From an uncultured Poribacteria bacterium (GTDB lineage: Bacteria; Poribacteria; WGA-4E; WGA-3G), in NCBI GenBank assembly GCA_958295855.1, contig OY282383.1, forward strand, positions 2,584,481 through 2,648,480: a stretch of DNA of 64,000 nt, given 5' to 3'. The notes under the pieces were generated by a model, which searched no databases, was not told the origin of the DNA, and saw only the letters and a program-made list of their open reading frames with translations. This document shows positions 30,290 through 38,639 of the stretch, one piece after another (the stretch's first letter is position 1; every line of letters begins with the position of its first letter). A program made the position numbers and the translations under genes.

Positions 30290-31264
30290 TTAATTTTCAT
30301 AGACTTTCGTCCGAACAATCCCTTTACCGATGGTAGCGTTGCCACCGAGTTGAATTACTGCAGGAAGCCCATCTTCAAAGAATTCCATTACTTTTTCTGA
30401 CTCATCGCGCTCCTCCTTTTTCTCCTGAGCTGTCAACCTGAAGATGCCTTTATCAACCTCATTCTCCTGAAAGATAGGCGTAGTCAAGGCGAGCGAGTAA
30501 AGAACCGAATCGGAGGGCAGATATTCTTCGTACCACAAAGCCCCTTCTTGCACAGTTCCACTTTTCTGATCAATCTTGATTCGAGCAATAACCTCTGTTG
30601 AAAGCGTCACGAAATCGCGGAAATCGTTATCGCTTAACACGACGAGGTCTGTCTGCATTTTTTCGCGCCAATAATCGTATTCGCCATCCGCAGGCAACAC
30701 CTGTTTTGAGAGCCAGTTTGCAAGCTCATTTACGGCATTATCGGTTGTAACATCGAAAGTATACTCTTCCAACACAACCTTGTTATCGGTGACAATAAGA
30801 CTAGACCCGTTGGGAATGTGGTTGGGGCTCGTGATGGAGTATGGAAATTTAATATTACAGATCTGAAGGTCTTGTTTGAACCGCTCAAGCACAGTGGGGC
30901 AGGTGATCCACCCGAAGACACCTGAAACTGATTTGACAGGGAAAAGCAACAGTCGGGCATCAGTAAAGCCTAACGCGCCTGCGTAGAGGTTGCCATCCTC
31001 AGGGCCAAAGACCAATTTAATGGCATCTTTGTAGTCAGAATCTTCTACAGAATCGATATTCCAGCCCTTTTCAAGTTGTGTTAAATTGGGTTGCGTGTTG
31101 AAAACTTCCCGGATTGCACCCTTGATACCCGACGATTCGATCTTGGGGTAATCAGTATGTTTTTCTCGCTGAATTGGTAGATCGACGATGCCGAGATCGG
31201 TACCACTTCCAGCATGCAGTGATGTTTCAATGATTAAGAACAGAGGTTTTGCAGATTTGAACAT
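30290..31264 (-). CDS. cmr4: Cmr4, backbone Cas7-like RNase subunit
   Basis: 324 residues. It forms the backbone of the type III-B complex and cuts bound target RNA at 6-nt intervals. The N-terminus shows the diagnostic pattern: LHAGSGTDLGIVDLPIQRE, then TDYPKIESSGIKGAIREVF; the Asp in the GIVDLPIQR loop corresponds to the catalytic Asp region of known Cmr4. Further on GALGFTDARLLLFPVKSVSGVF. The C-terminus (IQLGGNATIGKGIVR) is the usual G-rich end. Fourteen bases after cmr3. Confidence 0.94.
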   Translation of the reverse strand: MFKSAKPLFLIIETSLHAGSGTDLGIVDLPIQREKHTDYPKIESSGIKGAIREVFNTQPNLTQLEKGWNIDSVEDSDYKDAIKLVFGPEDGNLYAGALGFTDARLLLFPVKSVSGVFGWITCPTVLERFKQDLQICNIKFPYSITSPNHIPNGSSLIVTDNKVVLEEYTFDVTTDNAVNELANWLSKQVLPADGEYDYWREKMQTDLVVLSDNDFRDFVTLSTEVIARIKIDQKSGTVQEGALWYEEYLPSDSVLYSLALTTPIFQENEVDKGIFRLTAQEKKEERDESEKVMEFFEDGLPAVIQLGGNATIGKGIVRTKVYEN

Positions 31265-31278
31265 AATGGTTTCCTTCG

Positions 31279-32373
31279 TTATTCCTTTGACGCTGCACCA
31301 ACATACGCGAGACCGAATCCCTCTTGTGTGCGTCGGTCGCCAATATTTTTGTAATGCAAATAGTCTAAAATTGTATCAACTTTTGCGCCGTTGATTAACC
31401 GAAGATAGTAAACACTCCCTGCAGGGACTGCGCGGTACGTACGTTTGGGACGGTTGTGCGCAACATCCCATCCGCCAACAGTCACATAATTCCCTACAGC
31501 GGCGGTGACTAACTCTATATCTTGGTGGATACACTTGGGGAACCATCCACCATCAAAAATCGCGGGAGTTGCTAAATAGAGTTTGAACTCGCCGGAGTCA
31601 CACATCATGTCTCGGATTATGGCGAGGTCAGTGGCCAAAAGCGGATCCGGTTTTTGGACAGTCTCTCTGTAAGTAAAACTCTTTCCCTCACCACCAAGTT
31701 TAATCAGACCTTTTTGGGGTAGTTGATCTATCCCATCAACATCAACGACAAATCCCAACTCCGAGTCCTTGAGGCGTTTCATATTAACTCGATAGAGCAT
31801 ACCTTCAGCAGCTGCCAGGGTCTTATAATTTCGTGTGATACCCACTTTCGGTTCATCTACGATGAAGTCTGATTTTTCTGACGCGAGGCATTGTGTCTCA
31901 CCCAAGAGATATTTCCGCAGGTTATCGCACGAGACATAGCCTCCTGCATGTTCAACCTGCACTTCGGAGTTGTTCCATGTCAGGAGCGTGGGTAATTTGG
32001 AACTGGAGGAAAACGTGTCGTTCTGCGATTCAATTGATAAGGGGTACAGTTTTGTGTCCTGCGATTTCTTTTCAGAGACTAAATCACGCGGGGTTGGGTA
32101 ATAGAGGGGGCCATCACCACACCCTAAGAATACTCCCTTGATATGAATTGATGCACCTTCGAGCGACTGTTTTGTGCCGATAGATGATACCATATCGCCA
32201 CTAGTGAACTGTGCCATATCACCGCAGAGAGCGATATAAGCAGTTCGCAACGCCCCCATCACGGTTGAAGGAAACGGTGTTTCGATTGAATAACCTTCCG
32301 ATTGCTCCCCGCGAATGAAGGGTCTGCCATCACGAAAGAAGAAGGTGTCATTCGGCTTCAGAAATAGTTTCAT
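31279..32373 (-). CDS. cmr3: Cmr3, Cas5-like subunit
   Basis: 364 residues from the ATG at 32373 (AGGAAGGG upstream). It holds the 5' handle of the crRNA and contacts Cas10. Family signature FLKPNDTFFFRDGRPF at the N-terminus, then ETPFPSTVMGALRTAYI and a C-terminal GFGLAYVG motif. It overlaps the end of cmr2 by 26 bases. Confidence 0.93.
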   Translation of the reverse strand: MKLFLKPNDTFFFRDGRPFIRGEQSEGYSIETPFPSTVMGALRTAYIALCGDMAQFTSGDMVSSIGTKQSLEGASIHIKGVFLGCGDGPLYYPTPRDLVSEKKSQDTKLYPLSIESQNDTFSSSSKLPTLLTWNNSEVQVEHAGGYVSCDNLRKYLLGETQCLASEKSDFIVDEPKVGITRNYKTLAAAEGMLYRVNMKRLKDSELGFVVDVDGIDQLPQKGLIKLGGEGKSFTYRETVQKPDPLLATDLAIIRDMMCDSGEFKLYLATPAIFDGGWFPKCIHQDIELVTAAVGNYVTVGGWDVAHNRPKRTYRAVPAGSVYYLRLINGAKVDTILDYLHYKNIGDRRTQEGFGLAYVGAASKE

Positions 32374-34255
32374 CCGCTTTCCCTTCCTGCGCAATAAAAT
32401 TGATAATCTCTAAAAAACTGATAACGTCGTTGAATTTCATCCACTTCTTAGCCAGCAGGGCGGTTAAATCTTTAACATTTTTAGTAATCCGCTTTTGAAT
32501 TGCCGCATCAGAACGAACCTTCTCGCTCGCTGCACGCCAGATCAGACGTTCAAGTTCAGATTTAACAATACCGGGCAATTCAAGACCGCCATCCAGGTCA
32601 GTAAGGCGTGTAAAGACATCGCGGAAGGCGTACATGAATTTTTTGGAAACCTCTCCTGTCTTGATAAGTCTAACAAGATTTTGACTCACCGTAACCATGT
32701 CAATGTTTTTACCGTCCCCATCCTTATATTCCCATTTAAAAACCGTCTGCGAAATGTTACCAGAGTGTTTCAAAAGAGCAATTCCGAGCGCATCTTTTCC
32801 ATCAACCGATTTTGCTGCCCGTTCCATGGTACGCGCACGATGCAACACATCGCCAAGCGGAGCCTTGCAGTGGGCAATACAGACCCCTGCGGACGCTGTT
32901 GATGCAGGATTTCCACCATTGTTTAAGTTCGGAAATTTGCTTCGGAGATCACGAAGAATGTTGAGCAAATCCGTAAGGTTCGCCAAGGCGAGTACATCGT
33001 CTCCACCAGCGTAGATGAGTTTCCCGAGGTAGTTCTCATTTACGATTTGTCGAACTTTTGTCGTATACTCATTTAGTTTGCTGCTAATATCGGTATGCGC
33101 TTCCCAGTCCTTGGCTTGCGAAATTGTCTGTCCCATCCCATCTCCATCAAGGACAATCACCGCAAAGTATCGGCTCGGTTCAAAGTCAACCTTTTTGACT
33201 AAGCCTCTGCGTAGGCTATTGCATTGGCTGATTACCTCCTTCTGCTCCATCTGCGCTTTTTTATTGATTCCATAGGAACGTTCAAGGTTTTCTGCCGAAA
33301 ATGACTCCTCAAAAAGCCAGTCACCGTCAACATTCCAATTCTGTTGAATTTCTTTGAGTTTAGGAACAGGACGTACGGTTACTTCAAGTTGATTGCCATT
33401 AGCGTTTTGAAGTGCCTTAACGGCCTTAACAAACTTCTTGTATGTCCCATCCTCTGCAATTTGAAATTTGAAATCGGCGGTGGACACCTCTGATGTCGAT
33501 GGAAAAGCGAGTGTTTTCATCTCTGGATATTTTTTGCCAAAGTACTGCCCGGCGAGACGCTTGGTAAGACACACCGTGCAAAGTGCCTCTCCCCGCCGGC
33601 AGTATTTTGCACGCCGCTGGGCAAACCGGCCCCACCATTTCATCGGGTCCCTTGTGCGGTTATGAAATATCTCCCGGTCCCCGCAGAGTGAGCATTTTCG
33701 CCCACTTTCGCCAATTTGATAAAAGGCGCGGCAGTTTTTAGCAGATGCAAGCCGTGTGCCGGTTTGAGTATACCAATTCTGATAAGTTTCACGGGATCCA
33801 CTTGAAACAACCCAATAGAGTTCAAGAAAATGCTTAATCTGTTTTTTAAAGAGTTGATCCGCGTAAGTGCTATTCCATGTACTGTTATCAACCGTCTTAA
33901 CGAAGACCTCAACAGCGTGCCTTGCCATTTTCTCAAATTCACATTGGACAGCCGCTTCGACATACCGCATTGTTTGGATTAATTCTTCAATTGATAGTTT
34001 TTCGCTCATAGCCAGAAAAAGGTTCGGAAACGAGGGGAGCGTAATATCTGCCTTTTGCCATGATTCAAATGGTGAAACGCCTCCGATTGATGGGTAGATA
34101 ATGTTGATCCCTTCTTTGGCATAAATCTGATGGACTGCAGTTGCGTTGAGATGTGACAGAATGTAACTCCCGAGCCACAAATCTTCCGTTTTCCGCGCAG
34201 TTGTGATGAACTTCTGTACGGGTGTAATCGTGAATAAGATAAGATTTTCAGTCAT
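32348..34255 (-). CDS. cmr2: Cmr2/Cas10, cyclase subunit without HD domain
   Basis: 635 residues. N-terminus LILFTITPVQKFITTARKTEDLW is the usual start of the Cmr2 polymerase-like part, so the HD DNase domain found in many Cas10 proteins is absent. Zinc finger: CSLCGD (~190) and CTVC (~226). First palm-like region near VIVLDGDGMGQ; second palm with intact GGDD in LIYAGGDDVLALAN (~425), the cyclic oligoadenylate synthase site. C-terminal helical domain. A cyclase-competent, HD-less Cas10 fits the CARF effector downstream. Nine bases from cmr1. Confidence 0.95.
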   Translation of the reverse strand: MTENLILFTITPVQKFITTARKTEDLWLGSYILSHLNATAVHQIYAKEGINIIYPSIGGVSPFESWQKADITLPSFPNLFLAMSEKLSIEELIQTMRYVEAAVQCEFEKMARHAVEVFVKTVDNSTWNSTYADQLFKKQIKHFLELYWVVSSGSRETYQNWYTQTGTRLASAKNCRAFYQIGESGRKCSLCGDREIFHNRTRDPMKWWGRFAQRRAKYCRRGEALCTVCLTKRLAGQYFGKKYPEMKTLAFPSTSEVSTADFKFQIAEDGTYKKFVKAVKALQNANGNQLEVTVRPVPKLKEIQQNWNVDGDWLFEESFSAENLERSYGINKKAQMEQKEVISQCNSLRRGLVKKVDFEPSRYFAVIVLDGDGMGQTISQAKDWEAHTDISSKLNEYTTKVRQIVNENYLGKLIYAGGDDVLALANLTDLLNILRDLRSKFPNLNNGGNPASTASAGVCIAHCKAPLGDVLHRARTMERAAKSVDGKDALGIALLKHSGNISQTVFKWEYKDGDGKNIDMVTVSQNLVRLIKTGEVSKKFMYAFRDVFTRLTDLDGGLELPGIVKSELERLIWRAASEKVRSDAAIQKRITKNVKDLTALLAKKWMKFNDVISFLEIINFIAQEGKADETISEAE

Positions 34256-34264
34256 TATGCGTTC

Positions 34265-35113
34265 CTATGTGATAACCGCATTGATAAAATCCTGCTGTTT
34301 CTGCTTATAATTGGCAGGAATAGGACCCGGAAAAACAGAATGTAGTTGTGTGACAATTGGAATAAATCCATTATCAATTTTATGCACGCGAACCACAAGC
34401 GGTGAAGCCATTCGCGGATCGGCACTACCGACAGCGTCATTTCTTGCCGCGCGCTGGGTACTCGTCACCTGCCCAATTTTGAGGAGTAACTTATCAACTT
34501 TAGCCACCGAGTTTATCGCAAAATGGATCGCTTGGATCACTGGATAATCTGGAAGCGTAATTGCAGGGTTGATTTGGATCGTGTTAGTTTCTTTATGGAA
34601 ATGGAACCTCTTCGGTGAAATCCTATCAAGTACCTGAGACACTTTTTCTTGGAGATGGGTGACGGTTTGAAATCCCCAACCCGATTGGTACCGAATAGAT
34701 CCAAATCCACGTCGTGAGCGATTGCCAACGCCGCCAAGCAGGAAACTAATCTCAGCGATTTCTTCATATTGGCCAAGTTGTGGGGCTGCGAGTGTCAGGT
34801 TAAATCTGCCGTTGGGAAGATAAGCTTGTCTCATAAAGTTACGGCTATGTGGAAGCGGGGCACGATCGTCTGCCGCAGGCAATGGCCCTGAACCGGAAAT
34901 ACAAACCGATAAAGGCGATCTTTTTTTCGTATTACCGAATAAGTTGCCTTCCCTTTCGCGCAGTTTATCTTCGTCCTTTTCCCCTACCGTGGCCCTCCAC
35001 CAGTAGCGAAACAAGGCTCTAAACGGCGGAGGCCGAAGTTCCAGTTTCTCACTGTCAGGACCATGGAGAAACATAGGTGTCACGGTTTCAAGCTTCAATT
35101 GAGTACTTTCCAT
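34265..35113 (-). CDS. cmr1: Cmr1, Cas7-like subunit
   Basis: 282 residues from the ATG at 35113 (AGGAG eight bases upstream). First gene of the operon. Motifs: LKLETVTPMFLHGPDSEKLELR, PPPFRALFRYWWRATVG, LFGNTKKRSPLSV and the glycine-rich LLGGVGNRSRRGFGSI typical of Cmr1. It sits at the head end of the Cmr complex and helps capture target RNA. Shorter than some two-RAMP Cmr1 proteins, which may exceed 400 residues. Confidence 0.9.
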   Translation of the reverse strand: MESTQLKLETVTPMFLHGPDSEKLELRPPPFRALFRYWWRATVGEKDEDKLREREGNLFGNTKKRSPLSVCISGSGPLPAADDRAPLPHSRNFMRQAYLPNGRFNLTLAAPQLGQYEEIAEISFLLGGVGNRSRRGFGSIRYQSGWGFQTVTHLQEKVSQVLDRISPKRFHFHKETNTIQINPAITLPDYPVIQAIHFAINSVAKVDKLLLKIGQVTSTQRAARNDAVGSADPRMASPLVVRVHKIDNGFIPIVTQLHSVFPGPIPANYKQKQQDFINAVIT

Positions 35114-35182
35114 TATGCTTCTCCTTGAGCAGGGCTTTGGCAAGTAGATAGGTTTTCCAAAGCAATAAGACTGTGTAAAATT

Positions 35183-35211
35183 AGATTAACACATCCCACA
35201 TTTTTTGTCAA
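35183..35211 (-). promoter_or_regulatory. Promoter of the cmr operon
   Basis: Minus strand TTGACA (35206-35211), 17-base spacer, TAATCT (35183-35188), ~60-base leader to cmr1. Region 35114-35416 contains no CRISPR repeats and no gene I can support. Confidence 0.65.
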
Positions 35212-35416
35212 ACACTTTTGCGTTTGAGCGTTTGAGATTTAACCAAGGCATCATCACGCCATTTACTTCTGCATTTCCCGAACGCTTTTCGAGTGTCAAC
35301 ACATAAAATCTAACACAAAACCACTTTAATGACAACTTTTTTTTCGCGTGCAGGCAAGTTCGTCGACAGTATGAGTTCAGGTAAAAGCAGTATAAAACAG
35401 GTGCCAATATTTACTT

Positions 35417-35665
35417 TCACACCGACTCCCGTATGTGCTCAAGCAAAAGGGTATTTACCAAGGTTTCAACTGAGATACCTTGGGCATCCGCTTCTTGGCC
35501 AAGTTCTCCAGCGATTTCAGGGAGAATTGGGACACGCATCGTTCGCTTGGTATCAAAGCGAAACCACTGGCCATCGTCTTCCATGAAATCAGCGGTGTCA
35601 AGGTTATCCCAAAACACAGATTCCTCTTCATAAGTCGAAAACTCTGGGACTTGCAGCGCCTTCAT
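35417..35665 (-). CDS. CopG/BrnA-type antitoxin-like protein
   Basis: 82 residues. EFSTYEEESVFWDNLDTADF resembles the N-terminal segment of CopG/BrnA-type antitoxins, and the C-terminal part (RVPILPEIAGELGQEADAQG, SVETLVNTLLLEHIRE) fits a ribbon-helix-helix. Such proteins repress their own operon and neutralise a BrnT/RelE-type toxin. AGGAGG precedes the ATG, whose first bases overlap the stop of a 22-codon remnant resembling a BrnT C-terminus, so the toxin partner appears deleted. It lies just upstream of the cmr operon on the same strand. Confidence 0.7.
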   Translation of the reverse strand: MKALQVPEFSTYEEESVFWDNLDTADFMEDDGQWFRFDTKRTMRVPILPEIAGELGQEADAQGISVETLVNTLLLEHIRESV

Positions 35666-35730
35666 TTTCGGAGCCTCCTAAAGTTTCGTTTTTCACGCTC
35701 AGTCATATTTCGTGCGGTAATTTGATAGGT
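35662..35730 (-). pseudogene. BrnT-like toxin remnant (C-terminal 22 codons)
   Basis: Minus-strand frame ending at 35662 encodes TYQITARNMTEREKRNFRRL, close to the conserved C-terminus of BrnT toxins (an ISARxAxxxERxxY-like segment). A TAA at 35731-35733 precedes it, so the body of the toxin is missing. The ATGA overlap with the antitoxin gene start is the usual brnT-brnA junction. Confidence 0.5.
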
Positions 35731-35797
35731 TTATTGCTTTAAGTCTAACACATTCCAAATCTGTTTTCAAATTAAAATCCCAATCTCTGTTTTCGCT

Positions 35798-35951
35798 GAG
35801 GCACTCTTAAAATCCGCGTCATCTGCGTCATCTGTGATACTCCGCGATTCAGACGAGAAAATCATCCGCGATCGCAACCTATTTAGCCCTGTAAGGGCGA
35901 CATGTGTCTCATGAAAACCAAAAATTAATGGGGAAATGTAATCGTTCATTC
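35798..35951. repeat. Dispersed intergenic repeat, copy 2 (right flank of the Cmr island)
   Basis: Direct copy of 26382-26590 lacking its internal duplicated module. Together the two copies bracket the SWIM/cas6/CARF/cmr/antitoxin block. The rest of the gap to 36229 holds a short cccgctttgcgggg hairpin (36124-36138) and a promoter. Confidence 0.75.
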
Positions 35952-35993
35952 TGCGGGAAGAACGGAATGCCTCTAAAAATTGTGTTATTCCTG

Positions 35994-36022
35994 TTGACAG
36001 TCTCCGCAATCCATGTTAAACT
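35994..36022 (+). promoter_or_regulatory. Promoter upstream of the 2-hydroxyacid dehydrogenase
   Basis: Plus strand TTGACA (35994-35999), 17-base spacer, TAAACT (36017-36022). It gives a ~200-base leader before the ATG at 36230. Confidence 0.5.
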
Positions 36023-36229
36023 TTGGCTTATATGAAGATATAAAAATAAATGGGGTCAGTCGGCTTCTCCAAGGTGTCGCGCACTGGAGGTGGATCCTAC
36101 CTGAAGAGGGCAAAGGCATTTACCCCGCTTTGCGGGGCGATATGCCACTGCGGAAAATACCCGTTTAACTTCTTAAACTTCATACGCGAAAGACTATCAC
36201 AGAAAATTTTGCAACGAAGGAGACTACGA

Positions 36230-37177
36230 ATGGCGAAAATCAAAGTTTTGATTGCCAGCCGCATCAGCCAAGAAATTGCGGATATGCTGCAGGCTGCACC
36301 CTCAGAGATGGACATCCAATTTTTGCCGGAAGGCGAGCCTAGCCGCGACCACCTTTCAGATGTTGAGATTCTCTATGGACAGCTACCAGAGGCGGACTTC
36401 CCGTTCGCGACATCCCTGCAATGGGTGATGCAGCCTTTCGTGGGGGTCGAAGGCTCAATGTATCCCGCCTTTAAGGAGAGTCCCATCACACTAGTGAACA
36501 GCAAGCGGTTGTACGGGCCGCAGCTTGCTGAGCATGCGTTCGCGCTGCTACTTGCACTCACACGGGGCATCAACACGCAACTCGAATTGATGCGAAAGAA
36601 AGAATGGAAGTGGCTGCCGTGCGTTGAGGTGGCTGAGATGACAATGGGAATTCTGGGGCTCGGTGGCATCGGCAGAGCTGTCGCCCAACGCGCCAAAGCA
36701 TTTGCGTTTGAAGTAATTGCAGTCGATGCAGAACCGATGGAAAAGCCAGACACCGTTGATGAATTGGGACAACTAGAGTGGCTGCCGGCGTTCTTGTCCC
36801 GCTGCGATGTGCTGACAGTCTGCTGCCCAATCACCCCACAAACCCATAAGCTGCTATCCCACGCAGAATTTGATTGCTTGCCAGAGGGCAGCTACCTGAT
36901 TAACGTCAGCCGCGGCAAGGTGATCGATGAGGATGCACTGATTGCCGCGCTGAAAAATGGAAAACTGGCAGGCGCAGGATTGGATGTCACCTATACGGAA
37001 CCCTGCCCGCCAGACAATCCGCTATGGACACTTCCGAACGTGATTTTAACGTCCCATACGGCTGGCGCATCGCAGAATATCGCCACACGCGCGATGCAGC
37101 TGTTTATCGACAACATGCATCGGTATGTGAAAGGAGAACCGCTCGCCAACGTTGTAGATAAGGAAAAAGGGTATTGA
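36230..37177 (+). CDS. D-2-hydroxyacid dehydrogenase (NAD-binding)
   Basis: 315 residues from the ATG at 36230, with GAAGGAG 7 bases upstream; the frame is open 180 bases further but without family sequence. Reversible reduction of 2-oxoacids. Rossmann motif GILGLGGIGRAVAQRAKAF (~140), catalytic Arg in INVSRGKVID (~226), Glu in TYTEPCP, His in LTSHTAG (~280). Substrate unknown; adjacent, convergent enolase-superfamily gene may belong to the same sugar-acid pathway. Confidence 0.92.
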   Translation: MAKIKVLIASRISQEIADMLQAAPSEMDIQFLPEGEPSRDHLSDVEILYGQLPEADFPFATSLQWVMQPFVGVEGSMYPAFKESPITLVNSKRLYGPQLAEHAFALLLALTRGINTQLELMRKKEWKWLPCVEVAEMTMGILGLGGIGRAVAQRAKAFAFEVIAVDAEPMEKPDTVDELGQLEWLPAFLSRCDVLTVCCPITPQTHKLLSHAEFDCLPEGSYLINVSRGKVIDEDALIAALKNGKLAGAGLDVTYTEPCPPDNPLWTLPNVILTSHTAGASQNIATRAMQLFIDNMHRYVKGEPLANVVDKEKGY

Positions 37178-37214
37178 GGCTGTATAGACATTGGGGACAC
37201 CTTTTGCCCAGAAT

Positions 37215-38354
37215 TCAATCTATTGTAAAGGCCGCTAACGCTTCTGGATCAATTGTCACGCCAAGCCCCGGCGTATCATCAAGGACGAACGCCCCATCGT
37301 TGACAGTCGGCTTTCGCGTGGTGATTTTCCCCTTCAACGCATAGCCATCAGGAGAATGCTCCATGAGCAGGAAGTTGGGAATCGTCGCGGAAAATTGTAT
37401 TGTGGCAGCAATCGACAGGATGCCGCCGCCACCGATGTGAGGTGTCACCGGAATGTTATAGGTATCGGCGAGGCTGGCAATGCGTTTCCCTTCAGTGAGC
37501 CCGGTGCGGGCAATATCCGGCATGGTGATGTCACACGCTCGCCGTTCAAACACTTCTCGTAATTCAAAACGGGTGCGTGTCCACTCCCCGATAGCGACTG
37601 ACATATCTAATGCCCGTGTCAATTCCGCTTGCCCAGGGATGTCCTCCGGTACCGTCGGCGATTCTAACCACATCACGCCTAATTTCTCTAGCCCACGGCC
37701 GAGCAGGGTCGCGTCTGGTACGCTGTATTGGGTATGGACATCGACCATCAACGCAACTTGTGAACCGACTTGCTCGCGGACCGCTGCAACGATTGCCAAG
37801 ATTTCCTCGCGGCCCCGCGTTGTGTGAATCTTCAACCCGCCATACCCCTGCGAGACATACTCCGATGCTTGTGCTGCGGCTAATTCTGGTGTGCTACCGC
37901 CAATTCCGGCATACAAGGGAATCCGGTCGCGATATCGACCACCGAGTACTTTGTGAACCGGTTTCGCTGTCGCTTGCCCGATGATGTCCCACAGCGCGAT
38001 ATCACATCCAGCGAGCGCGTCAATAAAAAAGCCGGTATAATGTCCGCGTTCTCGCATCGCGGTAAACATGCGTTGCCAAAGGTATTCCACGTCAAACGGG
38101 TCTTTCCCTATCAGGATTGGACAGCACAGCTCTTCTACAACTGTTTTTGATGTACGCGGAGAGACAGGACTTTGTCCTTCGCCATAGCCAACGATGCCAT
38201 CTGACGTGGTGATTCGCACAGCCATTGTTTCATGGTGGCGCGCGTAGATGGAACGCCAGCCTTCCTCCGGCAAGAAATAATCGGAACCTTGTTGTGCTGA
38301 AGGTTTCGTATTTTGGAATCGGAGCGCGAACGCTTCAACTTGCGTAATTTTCAT
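37215..38354 (-). CDS. Mandelate racemase/muconate-lactonizing-type enolase-superfamily enzyme
   Basis: 379 residues. Capping domain then a (beta/alpha)7 barrel with catalytic Lys region GLKIHTTRG, metal ligands Asp (MVDVHTQ), Glu (WLESPTVPED), Glu (AIGEWTR) and general-base His in TPHIGGGG. Such enzymes dehydrate sugar acids (for example galactonate, glucarate). The exact substrate cannot be read. Divergent from the membrane protein at 38640 and convergent with the dehydrogenase. Confidence 0.9.
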   Translation of the reverse strand: MKITQVEAFALRFQNTKPSAQQGSDYFLPEEGWRSIYARHHETMAVRITTSDGIVGYGEGQSPVSPRTSKTVVEELCCPILIGKDPFDVEYLWQRMFTAMRERGHYTGFFIDALAGCDIALWDIIGQATAKPVHKVLGGRYRDRIPLYAGIGGSTPELAAAQASEYVSQGYGGLKIHTTRGREEILAIVAAVREQVGSQVALMVDVHTQYSVPDATLLGRGLEKLGVMWLESPTVPEDIPGQAELTRALDMSVAIGEWTRTRFELREVFERRACDITMPDIARTGLTEGKRIASLADTYNIPVTPHIGGGGILSIAATIQFSATIPNFLLMEHSPDGYALKGKITTRKPTVNDGAFVLDDTPGLGVTIDPEALAAFTID

Positions 38355-38398
38355 AGTTTGACTCCTTGCCCGACATCGGGGCGGCGGAAAAGAAAGCG

Positions 38399-38638
38399 AA
38401 GGCGGACAGAGACAGGGCTCCGCCCTTACACTGCAAACTCATGTGGTTGTGGCGTGGCGATAGAAACCACCCTTACGAATAAAGTGAATGTGGTATTATA
38501 TCAAATTAACCGCGATTTGTATTGTGTTTTCTGTGCGGAGGCCGGGCGGAGACAGCGCTCTGTCCTTACGAATGAAGTGAATGTGGAAGATGGGCGGAGA
38601 CAGAGCACCGCCCTTACGAATGAAGTGAGTGAATGTGA
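38399..38638 (+). repeat. Tandem degenerate repeats upstream of the membrane protein
   Basis: Three to four imperfect copies of a ~45-bp unit around ggcggagacagngc...ccttacgaatgaagtgaatgtg, best at 38465-38490, 38547-38586 and 38593-38638. An in-frame extension of the next gene through them (to 38313) is an artefact of the repeats. Confidence 0.65.
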
Positions 38639-38639
38639 T

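Noticed and set aside
35186..35407. 73-codon open frame upstream of cmr1
   Set aside because: It overlaps the cmr promoter, has Cys/Tyr-rich non-protein-like sequence and no ribosome site.
26000..36000. CRISPR array expected near the Cmr genes
   Set aside because: No regularly spaced 25-40-bp repeats were found on either side or between genes; only two copies of one dispersed repeat.
38313..38639. N-terminal extension of the large membrane protein
   Set aside because: The extra 109 codons translate tandem repeats and the antisense of the divergent gene's start; no conserved protein sequence.
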